Positions 1-6,528 of a stretch of 9,683 bases of DNA are shown here, one piece after another. The first letter of the stretch is position 1. The number at the start of each line of letters is the position of its first letter. The notes beneath the pieces were generated by a model. It was not told the DNA's origin. It searched no databases and was given only the letters and a program-made list of their open reading frames with translations. Source of the stretch: Sedimentisphaerales bacterium (lineage in GTDB: Bacteria; Planctomycetota; Phycisphaerae; Sedimentisphaerales; Anaerobacaceae); NCBI GenBank assembly GCA_030630905.1, contig DAOVMB010000051.1:1-9683 (forward strand), given 5' to 3'. Made by a program: the position numbers and the translations under genes.

Positions 1-623
1 ATAATAAGGTACGCAAATACAAGAACCACGCCGCCCATTTGAACGGACAGCGTAATAACGACACCAAGCAGGAAATAAAAGACGAAATCCCAGAATATTG
101 CCGCGGCTCCTTTAGGGGGGGTGTGCCGGTAACTCATGGAGAGGCTCATCAGGGGCTTGCGAACAAGATATAAACAAAAGCCGACTGCGGAAAAAGTAAG
201 CACCCCAAAGACAACGTCTCGCCCATCTGTCCACAAAAGACTTCCTGACAGTATGTGTTGAATGTGTATATGACCACCCGGTTTCATCCCGACCAGGAAC
301 AGAGCCGCCGCCGCAGCGATCGCATAGGAAATACCAATAATCGCCTCAAGAGAGATTTGAACGATACTGGTTCGAGCTACAACATAAAAAGCCGCCATAC
401 CGAAAACGGCTGCCAGCGAACATACATACGTAAGTACCGAGTTCCCGTGGACATCGAAGACAAGATGGGACACGATAGTACCTACCGCGGCTACCTGAGC
501 CAGTGCAATATCAACAAATATGACCTCTCTTTTGAGCACATGTATGCCCAGATACCCCAAAACAAAACTCATCATGAGACATACGAGAAAAGGTAAGCCG
601 ACAATTTGAATTAATTGCAGCAT
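1..623 (-). CDS. ABC-3 family metal (probably zinc) transporter permease, C-terminus cut by window edge
   Basis: This is an inner-membrane permease subunit of a ZnuABC-like importer that moves Zn(II), or possibly Mn/Fe, from the periplasmic binding protein into the cytoplasm. I translated it by hand from the ATG at 623 to the left edge: about 207 residues with no stop, very hydrophobic. An AAGGA Shine-Dalgarno (632-636) lies 8 nt upstream of the start. It aligns with the next permease at YLGIHVLKREVIF (YIGLHIIRRTLIF in the neighbour), EAIIGISYA and LSGSLLW, so the two are paralogues. Family members are about 260-290 aa, so perhaps 60-80 residues are missing off the edge. It starts 18 nt after the stop of the other permease, so the two are likely translated together and pair as a heterodimer. 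Metal specificity is inferred from the operon. Confidence 0.88.
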   Translation of the reverse strand, partial: MLQLIQIVGLPFLVCLMMSFVLGYLGIHVLKREVIFVDIALAQVAAVGTIVSHLVFDVHGNSVLTYVCSLAAVFGMAAFYVVARTSIVQISLEAIIGISYAIAAAAALFLVGMKPGGHIHIQHILSGSLLWTDGRDVVFGVLTFSAVGFCLYLVRKPLMSLSMSYRHTPPKGAAAIFWDFVFYFLLGVVITLSVQMGGVVLVFAYLI

Positions 624-641
624 TGACAAATTCCTTTCTTA

Positions 642-1457
642 TCAAACGAAGGCCTTTCGTCCAAGCACGACACGAAGAATGGCCGCACACACAAAAAACA
701 GGCCCAAAAACAAAACCAAAGTTGGGCCGTACGGCAGATTAAAGAAATACGATGAGCAAAGACCTATCAAACAGGCGGCAAAACCCGCGCTCCAGCCGAT
801 AATGACAGCCCCGGCCCATTTCCTGGTAAACATGGCCGCTATAGCTGCGGGAATCATCAGAAATGCGTAGGCCAGCAGAACCCCTGCAATAGGTACGATT
901 AGCACGGTGATAATACCCTGAGTTGTAAAAAGCAGAAAATCCCAGAACCTTTCGTTACTCATGCTCTGTGGATTCTCAGCGAGCCCAATGAACTTATGTC
1001 TAAACTTATAGTGAAAGAGCAGCAGCAAGATATAGGTTATGGCCGTTATACATACCAGAGGCCAGGTCACCCACAGCATGGATCCCGAAAGGGTTTTGGC
1101 GACATAGGCTTCTCCGCCGCGAAGTTTATCCGCCAACAAAAGGCAAGCCACCAGGGTCAGCGCATACATGATACCTATAATCGCCTCGCGAGGTATCGCC
1201 TGACGTTTTGGTTTTATCAAGGTTAACAGCATCGCGCCAAAAAGTACGGCCGCCATCGAGGCCGCATACGACTGTATTGTGCCGTATTCTATTCCCAAGC
1301 CTATCGCTGCAAGAGCGCCAAACGCCGCCAACTGGTCGAGCACAAGGTCTGAAAATATTAAGGTTCGCCTGATGATGTGCAAGCCTATATAGGTATGCAA
1401 AACCAACACAACAGCAATCAGCGCTATTTGAACTGAAAAGAATCGTACTGTTTCCAC
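642..1457 (-). CDS. ABC-3 family metal (probably zinc) transporter permease
   Basis: Inner-membrane permease of a ZnuB/TroC/MntB-type ABC importer, 271 aa, the usual full length. It is hydrophobic throughout, with several predicted membrane helices. ABC-3 landmarks are GLHIIRRTLIFSDLVLDQ near residues 25-43, EAIIGIMYA near 91-99, LSGSMLW near 123-129 and the C-terminal run LLAYAFLMIPAAIAAM that is well conserved in the family. It starts at GTG (1457) with an AGAGG Shine-Dalgarno 8 nt upstream. It lies 31 nt after the binding-protein gene and 18 nt before the second permease. The two permeases are similar but clearly diverged, which suggests an old duplication and a heterodimeric membrane channel. 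No ATPase gene separates or follows them within the window. Confidence 0.9.
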   Translation of the reverse strand: METVRFFSVQIALIAVVLVLHTYIGLHIIRRTLIFSDLVLDQLAAFGALAAIGLGIEYGTIQSYAASMAAVLFGAMLLTLIKPKRQAIPREAIIGIMYALTLVACLLLADKLRGGEAYVAKTLSGSMLWVTWPLVCITAITYILLLLFHYKFRHKFIGLAENPQSMSNERFWDFLLFTTQGIITVLIVPIAGVLLAYAFLMIPAAIAAMFTRKWAGAVIIGWSAGFAACLIGLCSSYFFNLPYGPTLVLFLGLFFVCAAILRVVLGRKAFV

Positions 1458-1488
1458 ACTTGTTACCTCTGCTTATCAATCATGATTT

Positions 1489-2556
1489 TTATATACGGCC
1501 TTTCTTTTTCGCCGCCTTTAAGAGTTCATCCACCCAACAATCGACCAGTTCAAAATAATTATCAATGCCTTCCGCTCCGCCCACATACAGCGGGACAATA
1601 ACCGCTTCGGCATTGGTACGGGACGCCACCGCTTTAATTTTTTGCTCATCAAAATAGTTTGCAGCAAAAATGATCCTTATGTCCCTTTCCCGCATGAGAT
1701 TAATTAAATTCGTCACATGTTTGGGCGTGGGTGGTATTCCCGGCCTGGGCTCCACGGTTCCCGCTTCCTCTAACCCGAAAAGGTTAACAAAATATACCCA
1801 ATTCTTATGATAAGTCACGATGGGAGTGCCTCTGAGCGGGAGCATCTTTTTCATCCAACCGCCAAGAAACTCGATGAGCTGTCTTCCTTCATACGTCTGC
1901 TCTTTAAGAAATGGGATCAGCCTGCCCTGTTCAGCGAGGTCGCACAGGGTATCACCACCCAATATTTCCACCAACTCAGAGCCAAACAAGTGTTCGTCGA
2001 TTTTTAGATGTAGTTTTTTCAAGTTTTCAAGGTACATTTGCCTGCCCGGCGGATCGTTCTTAATTAAGCCCGTTGCTATGTTCCGGGCAGCGATTTTTAT
2101 GTTCAAGGGACTGCAGGTGATGTGCGGATTTCCATGGATGTGAACGCCGCCCTCGACCCTTGACAGGACTTTCGGCTTCTCGCGAAGTTTTATCCCCGCG
2201 GCGGCCGATACATAGCCTGATTGGCCGCTTCGTATTTTGCGGTTGCCGGAGTTATCTATGACCGTCTGAATCCACAGTTCCAAATCCAGACCTGTAGTTA
2301 CGAGGACATCGGCGTTTCGTAATGCCGTGGCAAACGACGGCTTGGGACGAATGAAGTGTGCGTCTTGATCGCCCCGGACGATGGCTTTAACGTTAACCCG
2401 ATCCGCTCCCAACCACTTAGCGAGAACGGCATAATCGGGCAACGACGTAACCACCTGCAAATTAGCTTCGTGAGCCGGTGATGTTCGCGGTTTAGCGTAA
2501 AGAGCAGCCGACGGAAGTATCAAGGCCGCTGTCAGCACGTGTAATATTTTTTTCAT
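1489..2556 (-). CDS. ZnuA/TroA-type periplasmic metal-binding protein of ABC importer
   Basis: High-affinity metal-binding protein (cluster A-I) that delivers zinc, or a related ion, to the two permeases. From the ATG at 2556 it is 355 aa with a clear signal peptide (MKK then a hydrophobic run to about A21). The frame is open further upstream, but those starts would overlap the preceding gene and lack the signal peptide. Likely metal ligands are H67 (DAHFIRPKP, matching the family DxHxxxPxP), one of H139/H141/H145 (GNPHITCSPLN, matching DPHxWLDP) and H250 (TYHKNW). The usual fourth acidic ligand is less clear because the C-terminus reads VPLYVGGAEGIDNYF instead of the classical DPLG-type segment. 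Residues about 190-240 contain an added helical stretch (GSELVEILGGD...FLGGWMKK). There is no long His-rich loop as in E. coli ZnuA. The gene starts 19 nt after the porin stop codon. Confidence 0.9.
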   Translation of the reverse strand: MKKILHVLTAALILPSAALYAKPRTSPAHEANLQVVTSLPDYAVLAKWLGADRVNVKAIVRGDQDAHFIRPKPSFATALRNADVLVTTGLDLELWIQTVIDNSGNRKIRSGQSGYVSAAAGIKLREKPKVLSRVEGGVHIHGNPHITCSPLNIKIAARNIATGLIKNDPPGRQMYLENLKKLHLKIDEHLFGSELVEILGGDTLCDLAEQGRLIPFLKEQTYEGRQLIEFLGGWMKKMLPLRGTPIVTYHKNWVYFVNLFGLEEAGTVEPRPGIPPTPKHVTNLINLMRERDIRIIFAANYFDEQKIKAVASRTNAEAVIVPLYVGGAEGIDNYFELVDCWVDELLKAAKKKGRI

Positions 2557-2575
2557 GGTACCTATGCCCCTTCTG

Positions 2576-3976
2576 TTAATAACGTTCATGCTTGTGGGGT
2601 CCTGCAGCGAATACACACTGCAACCAGACTACGTGTTCCGGGTTATCTATTCCTTTGCTGTCACTGTAATCATACTCCAGCCGAAATTTGACAAACGGGC
2701 TTTGCCACCAGGTGATATATGGTCCGACTTGCCGGATGTACGGACTGTCGGACGTCACCGCCAAAGGCGATAACGAGCCGGAGAAATCGGCATAGCCTTT
2801 GGTATCGGGTACGTAAAAGTCCCCTCTGATTCCAATATCTACCGTACGCGAGACTTTGGATTGAAGATAGCTGTACAATCCCCAGGCATTGATGTTATCG
2901 GCGCCGGTACCGTCTGGCGCAAGAAGCCTTTTGTTCAACAAATACACTTCACTTCGCCACTCCACGTTTCGATATCGCATTTTTTCCGTCGGTTCCCACA
3001 GGACGGATAGATCTGCGCCCAGGACAGTCGTCACTTTGCTGCTTTGCTCGGTGCCGCCCGGGATGTCCCACTCATCATTCCATCCCAGCAAGCCGCTACA
3101 TCCCCATGCCAGATAGGTATCTTTTGACAGGTCTTGGTAGTTCTTGTAGTAGGCCAGGAGGCTGGGCCTGTTCCGGTCATTTTCATCGAACAAACGGTCA
3201 TTTGAGCCATCCGTGACCTGGAAAGTAAGCTGCTGTGATGAATCACCGGCAGGAGGCATCATCCAGTCCAGGGACAGGCCGGTTTGATTCAATCCGCCTT
3301 CGCCAAAAATTTTACGTAGAGCAAGAGGAAAGTCAACCTGCTCCAGACCGTGCTTGTGCCATCTATTGACCACGCCGAATTGCTGACGGAATTTGCCGAG
3401 GGTCAGATTTAAATCCTCACTTACATTGTATAATGTAATATACCCTTCGCCGAGCCTGGCTTCCTCTTCATGAAATGAAACCGCACTCTTAAATCGCGAA
3501 TACGGATCAAGCCAGGATTCAAGGTGAACGCCAAGATTGCGAAAGTTAAAATCGCTGCTCGGATCGCTCGTGGCATCCGGGCTGTATGAGAAAAGGAAAT
3601 CCCCTGTGACGCTTATTTCGGGATTCAGAGCTTGCAGGCCAAGAGCCCCCGATGTAAAGGTTTGTTCTACGGGTTCCTTTTCGGCGGCGGTCTCCTTTGC
3701 AGCTTCGGCCTTCGCCAAGTCGCGCAACGATTGAATCTCCGGCTTTGTTTCCTGCCCTTCGGATTCGGTGGCCTTTCGGTCGATCCGTTCTTTTAGAACA
3801 CGTATTTCAGCATCATACCTTTTTTGCATTTCGGTGACACGCTGCTGCAGTTCCAGGATATGCTGGTTTGGTTCTTCAATAGTGTTTGCATCGCTTGCTC
3901 CATCTTGTGCAACAACGGCACCCTGAAAAACCATTAGAGCAAGCGGCACCAACACTCCAAAAAGTCTTTTCGGCAT
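2576..3976 (-). CDS. porin-like outer-membrane beta-barrel protein, zinc-operon associated
   Basis: From the ATG at 3976 the product is 466 aa. That start has an ideal AAGGAG site (3983-3988) 6 nt away and gives a signal peptide ending near VVAQ; the frame is open to 4048 but the extension is not signal-like. Residues about 38-70 are a charged heptad-like coiled coil (HILELQQRVTEMQKRYDAEI), followed by an Ala/Glu linker to about 105. The remainder has alternating aromatic/polar strands typical of a barrel: FRNLGVHLESWLDPYSRFKSAV, LTLGKFRQQFGVVNRWHKH, WRSEVYLLNKR. It ends in GPHKHERY. No TonB box or plug domain is visible, so it looks like a passive or substrate-selective porin, not a TonB-dependent receptor. 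Its place directly before the binding protein suggests it admits zinc or a zinc chelate. Function is inferred from context. Confidence 0.8.
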   Translation of the reverse strand: MPKRLFGVLVPLALMVFQGAVVAQDGASDANTIEEPNQHILELQQRVTEMQKRYDAEIRVLKERIDRKATESEGQETKPEIQSLRDLAKAEAAKETAAEKEPVEQTFTSGALGLQALNPEISVTGDFLFSYSPDATSDPSSDFNFRNLGVHLESWLDPYSRFKSAVSFHEEEARLGEGYITLYNVSEDLNLTLGKFRQQFGVVNRWHKHGLEQVDFPLALRKIFGEGGLNQTGLSLDWMMPPAGDSSQQLTFQVTDGSNDRLFDENDRNRPSLLAYYKNYQDLSKDTYLAWGCSGLLGWNDEWDIPGGTEQSSKVTTVLGADLSVLWEPTEKMRYRNVEWRSEVYLLNKRLLAPDGTGADNINAWGLYSYLQSKVSRTVDIGIRGDFYVPDTKGYADFSGSLSPLAVTSDSPYIRQVGPYITWWQSPFVKFRLEYDYSDSKGIDNPEHVVWLQCVFAAGPHKHERY

Positions 3977-4090
3977 CTTGTGCTCCTTACAATGCTTGTT
4001 CGCTGAGAAACCATCACTCAAGCGTGGGATACGACAAGTCTTGTGCACCCGTCACGTTTGATAGTGTTGGTAAAATATTCACGTTGGCAT

Positions 4091-4393
4091 CTAAAGAGCC
4101 GCAGGAGGGGGGCGAGGACCAAAAGTTTCGAAGTGAAATGTAATTACATAGGATTGGGATTGAAACTCAACATTATACGCGTGAAAACCGGTATCGGGAA
4201 GATTTGACACCGGCTCCATGATGAATTTGCCGGGCGTGATGAGTAATTGCTGACACACTGAGCAGTGTTTTGAATCATGTTCTTCGGGATGTTCATGGCC
4301 CAATAAGTGCAGTTGCAGCGATACTCCTGTAACCATAGCCACAAAGCAAACGGTTGTGCATATAAGAACAGCTTTTCGATCCAGGTGAATCAA
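4091..4393 (-). CDS. small His/Cys-rich membrane-anchored protein of unknown function
   Basis: A 100-aa protein. Residues about 7-31 form one hydrophobic segment (VLICTTVCFVAMVTGVSLQL). It is followed by a dense metal-ligand stretch, HEHPEEHDSKHCSVCQQLL: His33, His35, His39, His43 and a CxxC at 44-47. The tail is soluble and ends in GPRPPPAAL. The start is TTG at 4393, chosen because it opens the frame and has an AGGTG site 5 nt upstream; no ATG precedes the membrane segment. The layout (signal or anchor, His/Cys cluster, proline-rich end) resembles small DUF2946-like membrane proteins seen near metal genes, but I cannot assign a family. It lies 21 nt after trmO and 114 nt before the porin gene. 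A periplasmic zinc chaperone or sensor role is inference. Confidence 0.7.
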   Translation of the reverse strand: MIHLDRKAVLICTTVCFVAMVTGVSLQLHLLGHEHPEEHDSKHCSVCQQLLITPGKFIMEPVSNLPDTGFHAYNVEFQSQSYVITFHFETFGPRPPPAAL

Positions 4394-4414
4394 AGTCGCA
4401 CCTACGAGCTTATT

Positions 4415-4879
4415 TTAATTAATACCACCAATGTTTTTGCTATTGGAAAGAATCCTTCCTTCGAGCCAGCCAATCCTAATTTTTTCCATCGGTCCGAAAT
4501 CAGGAACATAGGGTTTTATATCAAGCAAAGGAGTGCCATCCACTACATCAATGCCCTTTACGAACAGGATATTGCTTTCTCGCTTTAGCAATTCGACTAC
4601 CGTCAAACCAATCTGATTCGGCCTTCTTGGGTATCTTGTAGCAAACAAGCCGCGTAATTGATCGTCAAGAAAAGGTTTTACTTTCAAGCAATGACCTCTT
4701 GACTTATGGAAGCTATATAGCAGGATCAGATGTGAGAAACCTTCCGTATCGCTCAGACCCTCTGCGTATTCCTCGAATACCTCTATCCTGCCTATGGCTT
4801 TTGATCTAAACGGCTGGATAGGGGTATCCTTCTTACATTTAAACGGTGTACGAACTATCCCTATCGGAGTTACTTCCAT
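4415..4879 (-). CDS. trmO: TrmO (TsaA/YaeB-type) tRNA t6A37 N6-methyltransferase
   Basis: COG1720 family enzyme. Characterised members methylate N6 of t6A at position 37 of tRNA, using S-adenosylmethionine, to give m6t6A. From the ATG at 4879 it is 154 aa, a full TsaA-like beta-barrel domain. Family landmarks: PIGIVRTPF (5-13), GRIEVFEEYAEGL (30-42), GFSHLILLYSFH (47-58), LFATRYPRRPNQIGL (78-92; usual form FATRSPxRPNPIGL) and GTPLLDIKPYVPDF (115-128). It lacks the extra C-terminal domain of E. coli TrmO. The start is fixed by AAGGAG at 4888-4893, 8 nt upstream. The frame is open back to 5008, but that extension overlaps another coding frame and has no homology signal. The start overlaps the end of the NifX-like fragment by 10 nt. 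Its place inside a zinc operon is unexpected. Confidence 0.9.
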   Translation of the reverse strand: MEVTPIGIVRTPFKCKKDTPIQPFRSKAIGRIEVFEEYAEGLSDTEGFSHLILLYSFHKSRGHCLKVKPFLDDQLRGLFATRYPRRPNQIGLTVVELLKRESNILFVKGIDVVDGTPLLDIKPYVPDFGPMEKIRIGWLEGRILSNSKNIGGIN

Positions 4880-4992
4880 CGCCACATCTCCTTTTCCGTA
4901 TCGTAGATAGTAAAGTACGGGGCACTTCCGAAATGACCATACACTTTTGCTACCTGGCCCATATCCGTTTCTGTTGGAATACATATTCTCAT
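4870..4992 (-). pseudogene. truncated NifX/NifB-like (FeMo-cofactor-binding fold) fragment, 40 codons
   Basis: The 40-aa product starts MRICIPTET and continues VYGHFGSAPYFTIYDTE. This is the N-terminus of the dinitrogenase iron-molybdenum cofactor family (typical start MKIAIPT...HFGxAPYFxIxD), whose members are about 100-130 aa. Here the frame ends at residue 40 with EKEMWRWK and a stop, exactly where trmO begins, so about two-thirds of the domain is absent. No continuation of the family is visible in another frame, so this is a deletion and not a simple frameshift. The start is well formed: GGGAG at 5002-5006, 9 nt upstream, and only 22 nt after the zur stop. Its last codons contain the trmO Shine-Dalgarno, so it may survive as a translated leader coupled to trmO. 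Confidence 0.7.
4888..4893 (-). promoter_or_regulatory. trmO ribosome binding site inside the NifX-like fragment
   Basis: AAGGAG on the minus strand, 8 nt before the trmO ATG at 4879. It sits in the last codons of the upstream 40-codon frame. It decides the trmO start and creates the conditions for translational coupling. Confidence 0.7.
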
Positions 4993-5014
4993 AACTATAA
5001 TCTCCCATATCGTG

Positions 5015-5440
5015 TCATACACAGGCTGGGCATAGACCCTCCAGCCGAACCTGCTGGCGTTGGATGACAAAGCCCTTGTGCGGGCTTTTTGCCATCGGCA
5101 GCGATATCTCTGTCAGGCAGTACGTATCGCCGCAGCTTGTGCAGGTGAAATGGGGATGGCACTGGCTCTCGGTACAATTGTGGGCTAATTCAAAATGCCA
5201 TGCTCGCTTGTCCATAAAGGCCTTATGCACCAGCCCTACGCCCAGTAGACTTTCGAGTGTTCGGTAGATTGTGACCTTGTCGAAGTGTTTTTTTCCCGAT
5301 TGCCGGGCAATCTGGTCCTGGCTGAGAGGTTTGCCCGCCTCCATGAGCACTTTAAGTATCGCCACTCTGCCGGCGGTGCAGTAAAGCTTCGCCGCTTTTA
5401 ACATTTTGCGTGCTTGCGCATCTAAATTCAGATTTGCCAT
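5015..5440 (-). CDS. zur: Fur-family metalloregulator, probably Zur (zinc uptake repressor)
   Basis: A DNA-binding repressor that uses Zn(II) as corepressor if it is Zur. From the ATG at 5440 it is 141 aa, the normal Fur length. Domains: winged helix about 10-80 with the recognition segment HFDKVTIYRTLESLL (52-66, nearly identical to the Fur consensus DKVTIYRTLE), then a dimerisation domain with structural zinc cysteines C100/C103 (CTSC) and C137/C140 (CPAC). H82, H87, C94, H95 and H97 (WHFELAH, CHPH) are candidate regulatory ligands. The start is chosen by GGAG at 5446-5449, 5 nt upstream. The frame continues to 5632, and an ATG at 5530 would add a His-containing leader overlapping the upstream gene, but it lacks a well-placed ribosome site. 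Zur rather than Fur or PerR is inferred from the downstream znu-type genes. Confidence 0.87.
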   Translation of the reverse strand: MANLNLDAQARKMLKAAKLYCTAGRVAILKVLMEAGKPLSQDQIARQSGKKHFDKVTIYRTLESLLGVGLVHKAFMDKRAWHFELAHNCTESQCHPHFTCTSCGDTYCLTEISLPMAKSPHKGFVIQRQQVRLEGLCPACV

Positions 5441-5513
5441 TTTCACTCCGGCAAAACCAGCCGCTTCCTTATGGATGTGGCTCTGTGATTTTTTGTGGTC
5501 GCAACTCTGTTTG

Positions 5514-6287
5514 TTAGTGGTGATGGGCATCTGACAAATCGCGCTCCGAGTTAACGAATAACAGCGGAAAAACAATATCGCTAATACAGCAGGGCAGCCA
5601 GACGGCAATGAATAGAACCACAAAGATGCCAATAAACATGACGGTTGTCAGTTCCCTATGCGTATTCATTAGAACGTGAAACGAGGAGGCCCACATGCTG
5701 ATAAGAACGTGACCGGCGTGAGGGAATCTGGTTCGCGGCCAGAAATACGCGATGAGAATCCCGAACAATGCGGCAGGATTGACCAGATACCAATCTTCGA
5801 TAAAGCCCAAATGAAGTCGCGCCCGGATACCGGGCGTTTTCCGGCTCAATTCGGACTCCGAGCCATTCTCGTCGTGGACATGCTCATCATGGCTGTGCGC
5901 ATCCTGCTCCACCTCATGATTGTGAATAGACACCTCATCATGCTCGTGCAGGTCCGCATGCACAGGAATAGCCACTCCCAAAATGCTCTCGCCGAAAAAA
6001 GGAAGAACACAATCGCTCAACGTAGCGACCCCGATGGCACCTATATAGCCTACGAGAAGGATCTTCAGAAAACTTGCCTTGCTTTCATAAAGCTTGTATA
6101 GCGAGGCGGTTACAATGGCCGAGAGGGCCACGTGGCCCGGATGGAACACCTGGAAGAGCCGGTGATTAATATCCGAACCGACGTTTTTGAACAAGAGCAT
6201 GCAAACGAGTCCGGTGGCGGTTCCGAAAAGCGTAAACGGAGCGTGATTTTTCAATTCTGTCAAGATTCTTATGAGTTTTTGCCTCAT
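5514..6287 (-). CDS. multi-pass membrane protein with histidine-rich loop, function unknown
   Basis: A 257-aa predicted inner-membrane protein with about six hydrophobic segments (roughly 16-35, 52-66, 74-98, 168-184, 190-207, 214-245). Between helices three and four lies a hydrophilic loop with nine histidines in residues 110-138 (HADLHEHDEVSIHNHE, then HSHDEHVHDE), and the C-terminus is DAHHH. Conserved-looking motifs are FHPGHVALSA, HAGHVLISMWASSFHVL and a repeated SDxVxP pattern (SDCVLPFF at 91-98, SDIVFPLLF at 236-244). It is the first gene after the palindromic operator, 73 nt upstream of zur. The start at 6287 has a GGAG 12 nt away; an ATG at 6320 in the same frame is possible but has no ribosome site. 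A zinc transporter or buffer role is inferred from the loop and operon. I do not recognise a named family. Confidence 0.8.
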   Translation of the reverse strand: MRQKLIRILTELKNHAPFTLFGTATGLVCMLLFKNVGSDINHRLFQVFHPGHVALSAIVTASLYKLYESKASFLKILLVGYIGAIGVATLSDCVLPFFGESILGVAIPVHADLHEHDEVSIHNHEVEQDAHSHDEHVHDENGSESELSRKTPGIRARLHLGFIEDWYLVNPAALFGILIAYFWPRTRFPHAGHVLISMWASSFHVLMNTHRELTTVMFIGIFVVLFIAVWLPCCISDIVFPLLFVNSERDLSDAHHH

Positions 6288-6353
6288 CTTCGTTTTCCGC
6301 TCCAAATGCAGCATCCACATAATGATTCAAATTTTGCTGACGTTTATTAAATC

Positions 6354-6382
6354 AATCTACCAGATTTGCAACTAAGTTGCAA
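6354..6382 (-). promoter_or_regulatory. possible sigma70-type promoter overlapping the operator
   Basis: Read on the minus strand, TTGCAA (6382-6377) could serve as a -35 element (consensus TTGACA), followed by a 17-nt spacer and TAGATT (6359-6354) as a -10 (4 of 6 to TATAAT). The palindrome would then cover the -35 box and most of the spacer, a standard repressor arrangement. The match is moderate and AT-rich DNA gives such hits easily. Confidence 0.35.
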
Positions 6383-6384
6383 AT
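6364..6384. promoter_or_regulatory. perfect 21-bp palindrome, candidate Zur operator
   Basis: Arms ATTTGCAACT and AGTTGCAAAT flank a single central A, with no mismatch. The 10-1-10 layout and AT-rich outer arms are what Fur/Zur-family dimers bind. It lies 77 nt upstream of the likely first start codon of the zinc operon (6287) and 43 nt upstream of the alternative start (6320). I found no second full copy in the window, so one site probably controls the whole minus-strand operon including zur itself. The exact motif is not the E. coli or Bacillus Zur box, so the assignment rests on symmetry and position. Confidence 0.72.
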
Positions 6385-6467
6385 ATTTTTTAATTTTTTT
6401 CTCAAACTGACCGTTCTTAAGCTAAGCTGCTATGTAAGTGCTTCTTTGATAAGAACATAAAACAGCC

Positions 6468-6494
6468 TGTCATTCCCGTGAAAACAGGAATCCA
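6468..6494. repeat. REP-like hairpin (copy 1, left)
   Basis: Core ATTCCCGT-GAAA-ACAGGAAT: 7 of 8 stem pairs with a GAAA loop (one C-A mismatch), bounded by TGTC and CCA. It is the same repeat type as the hairpins at 6880-6907 and 6926-6953, and forms an inverted pair with the interrupted hairpin that starts at 6512. Confidence 0.7.
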
Positions 6495-6528
6495 AAACCG
6501 CGACAGTAGCCTGGATTCCCGCTTGCGC

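Noticed and set aside
255..596. Plus-strand open frame of 113 codons
   Set aside because: It is antisense to the first permease, has basic low-complexity composition and no family signal; the minus-strand frame shows clear ABC-3 motifs.
5497..5517. Degenerate copy of the Zur-like palindrome upstream of zur (shared GCAACT half)
   Set aside because: Only about 11 of 21 positions match and the second half is not symmetrical.
5676..6101. Plus-strand open frame of 141 codons
   Set aside because: It mirrors the His-rich membrane protein on the opposite strand and shows no domain or start signal.
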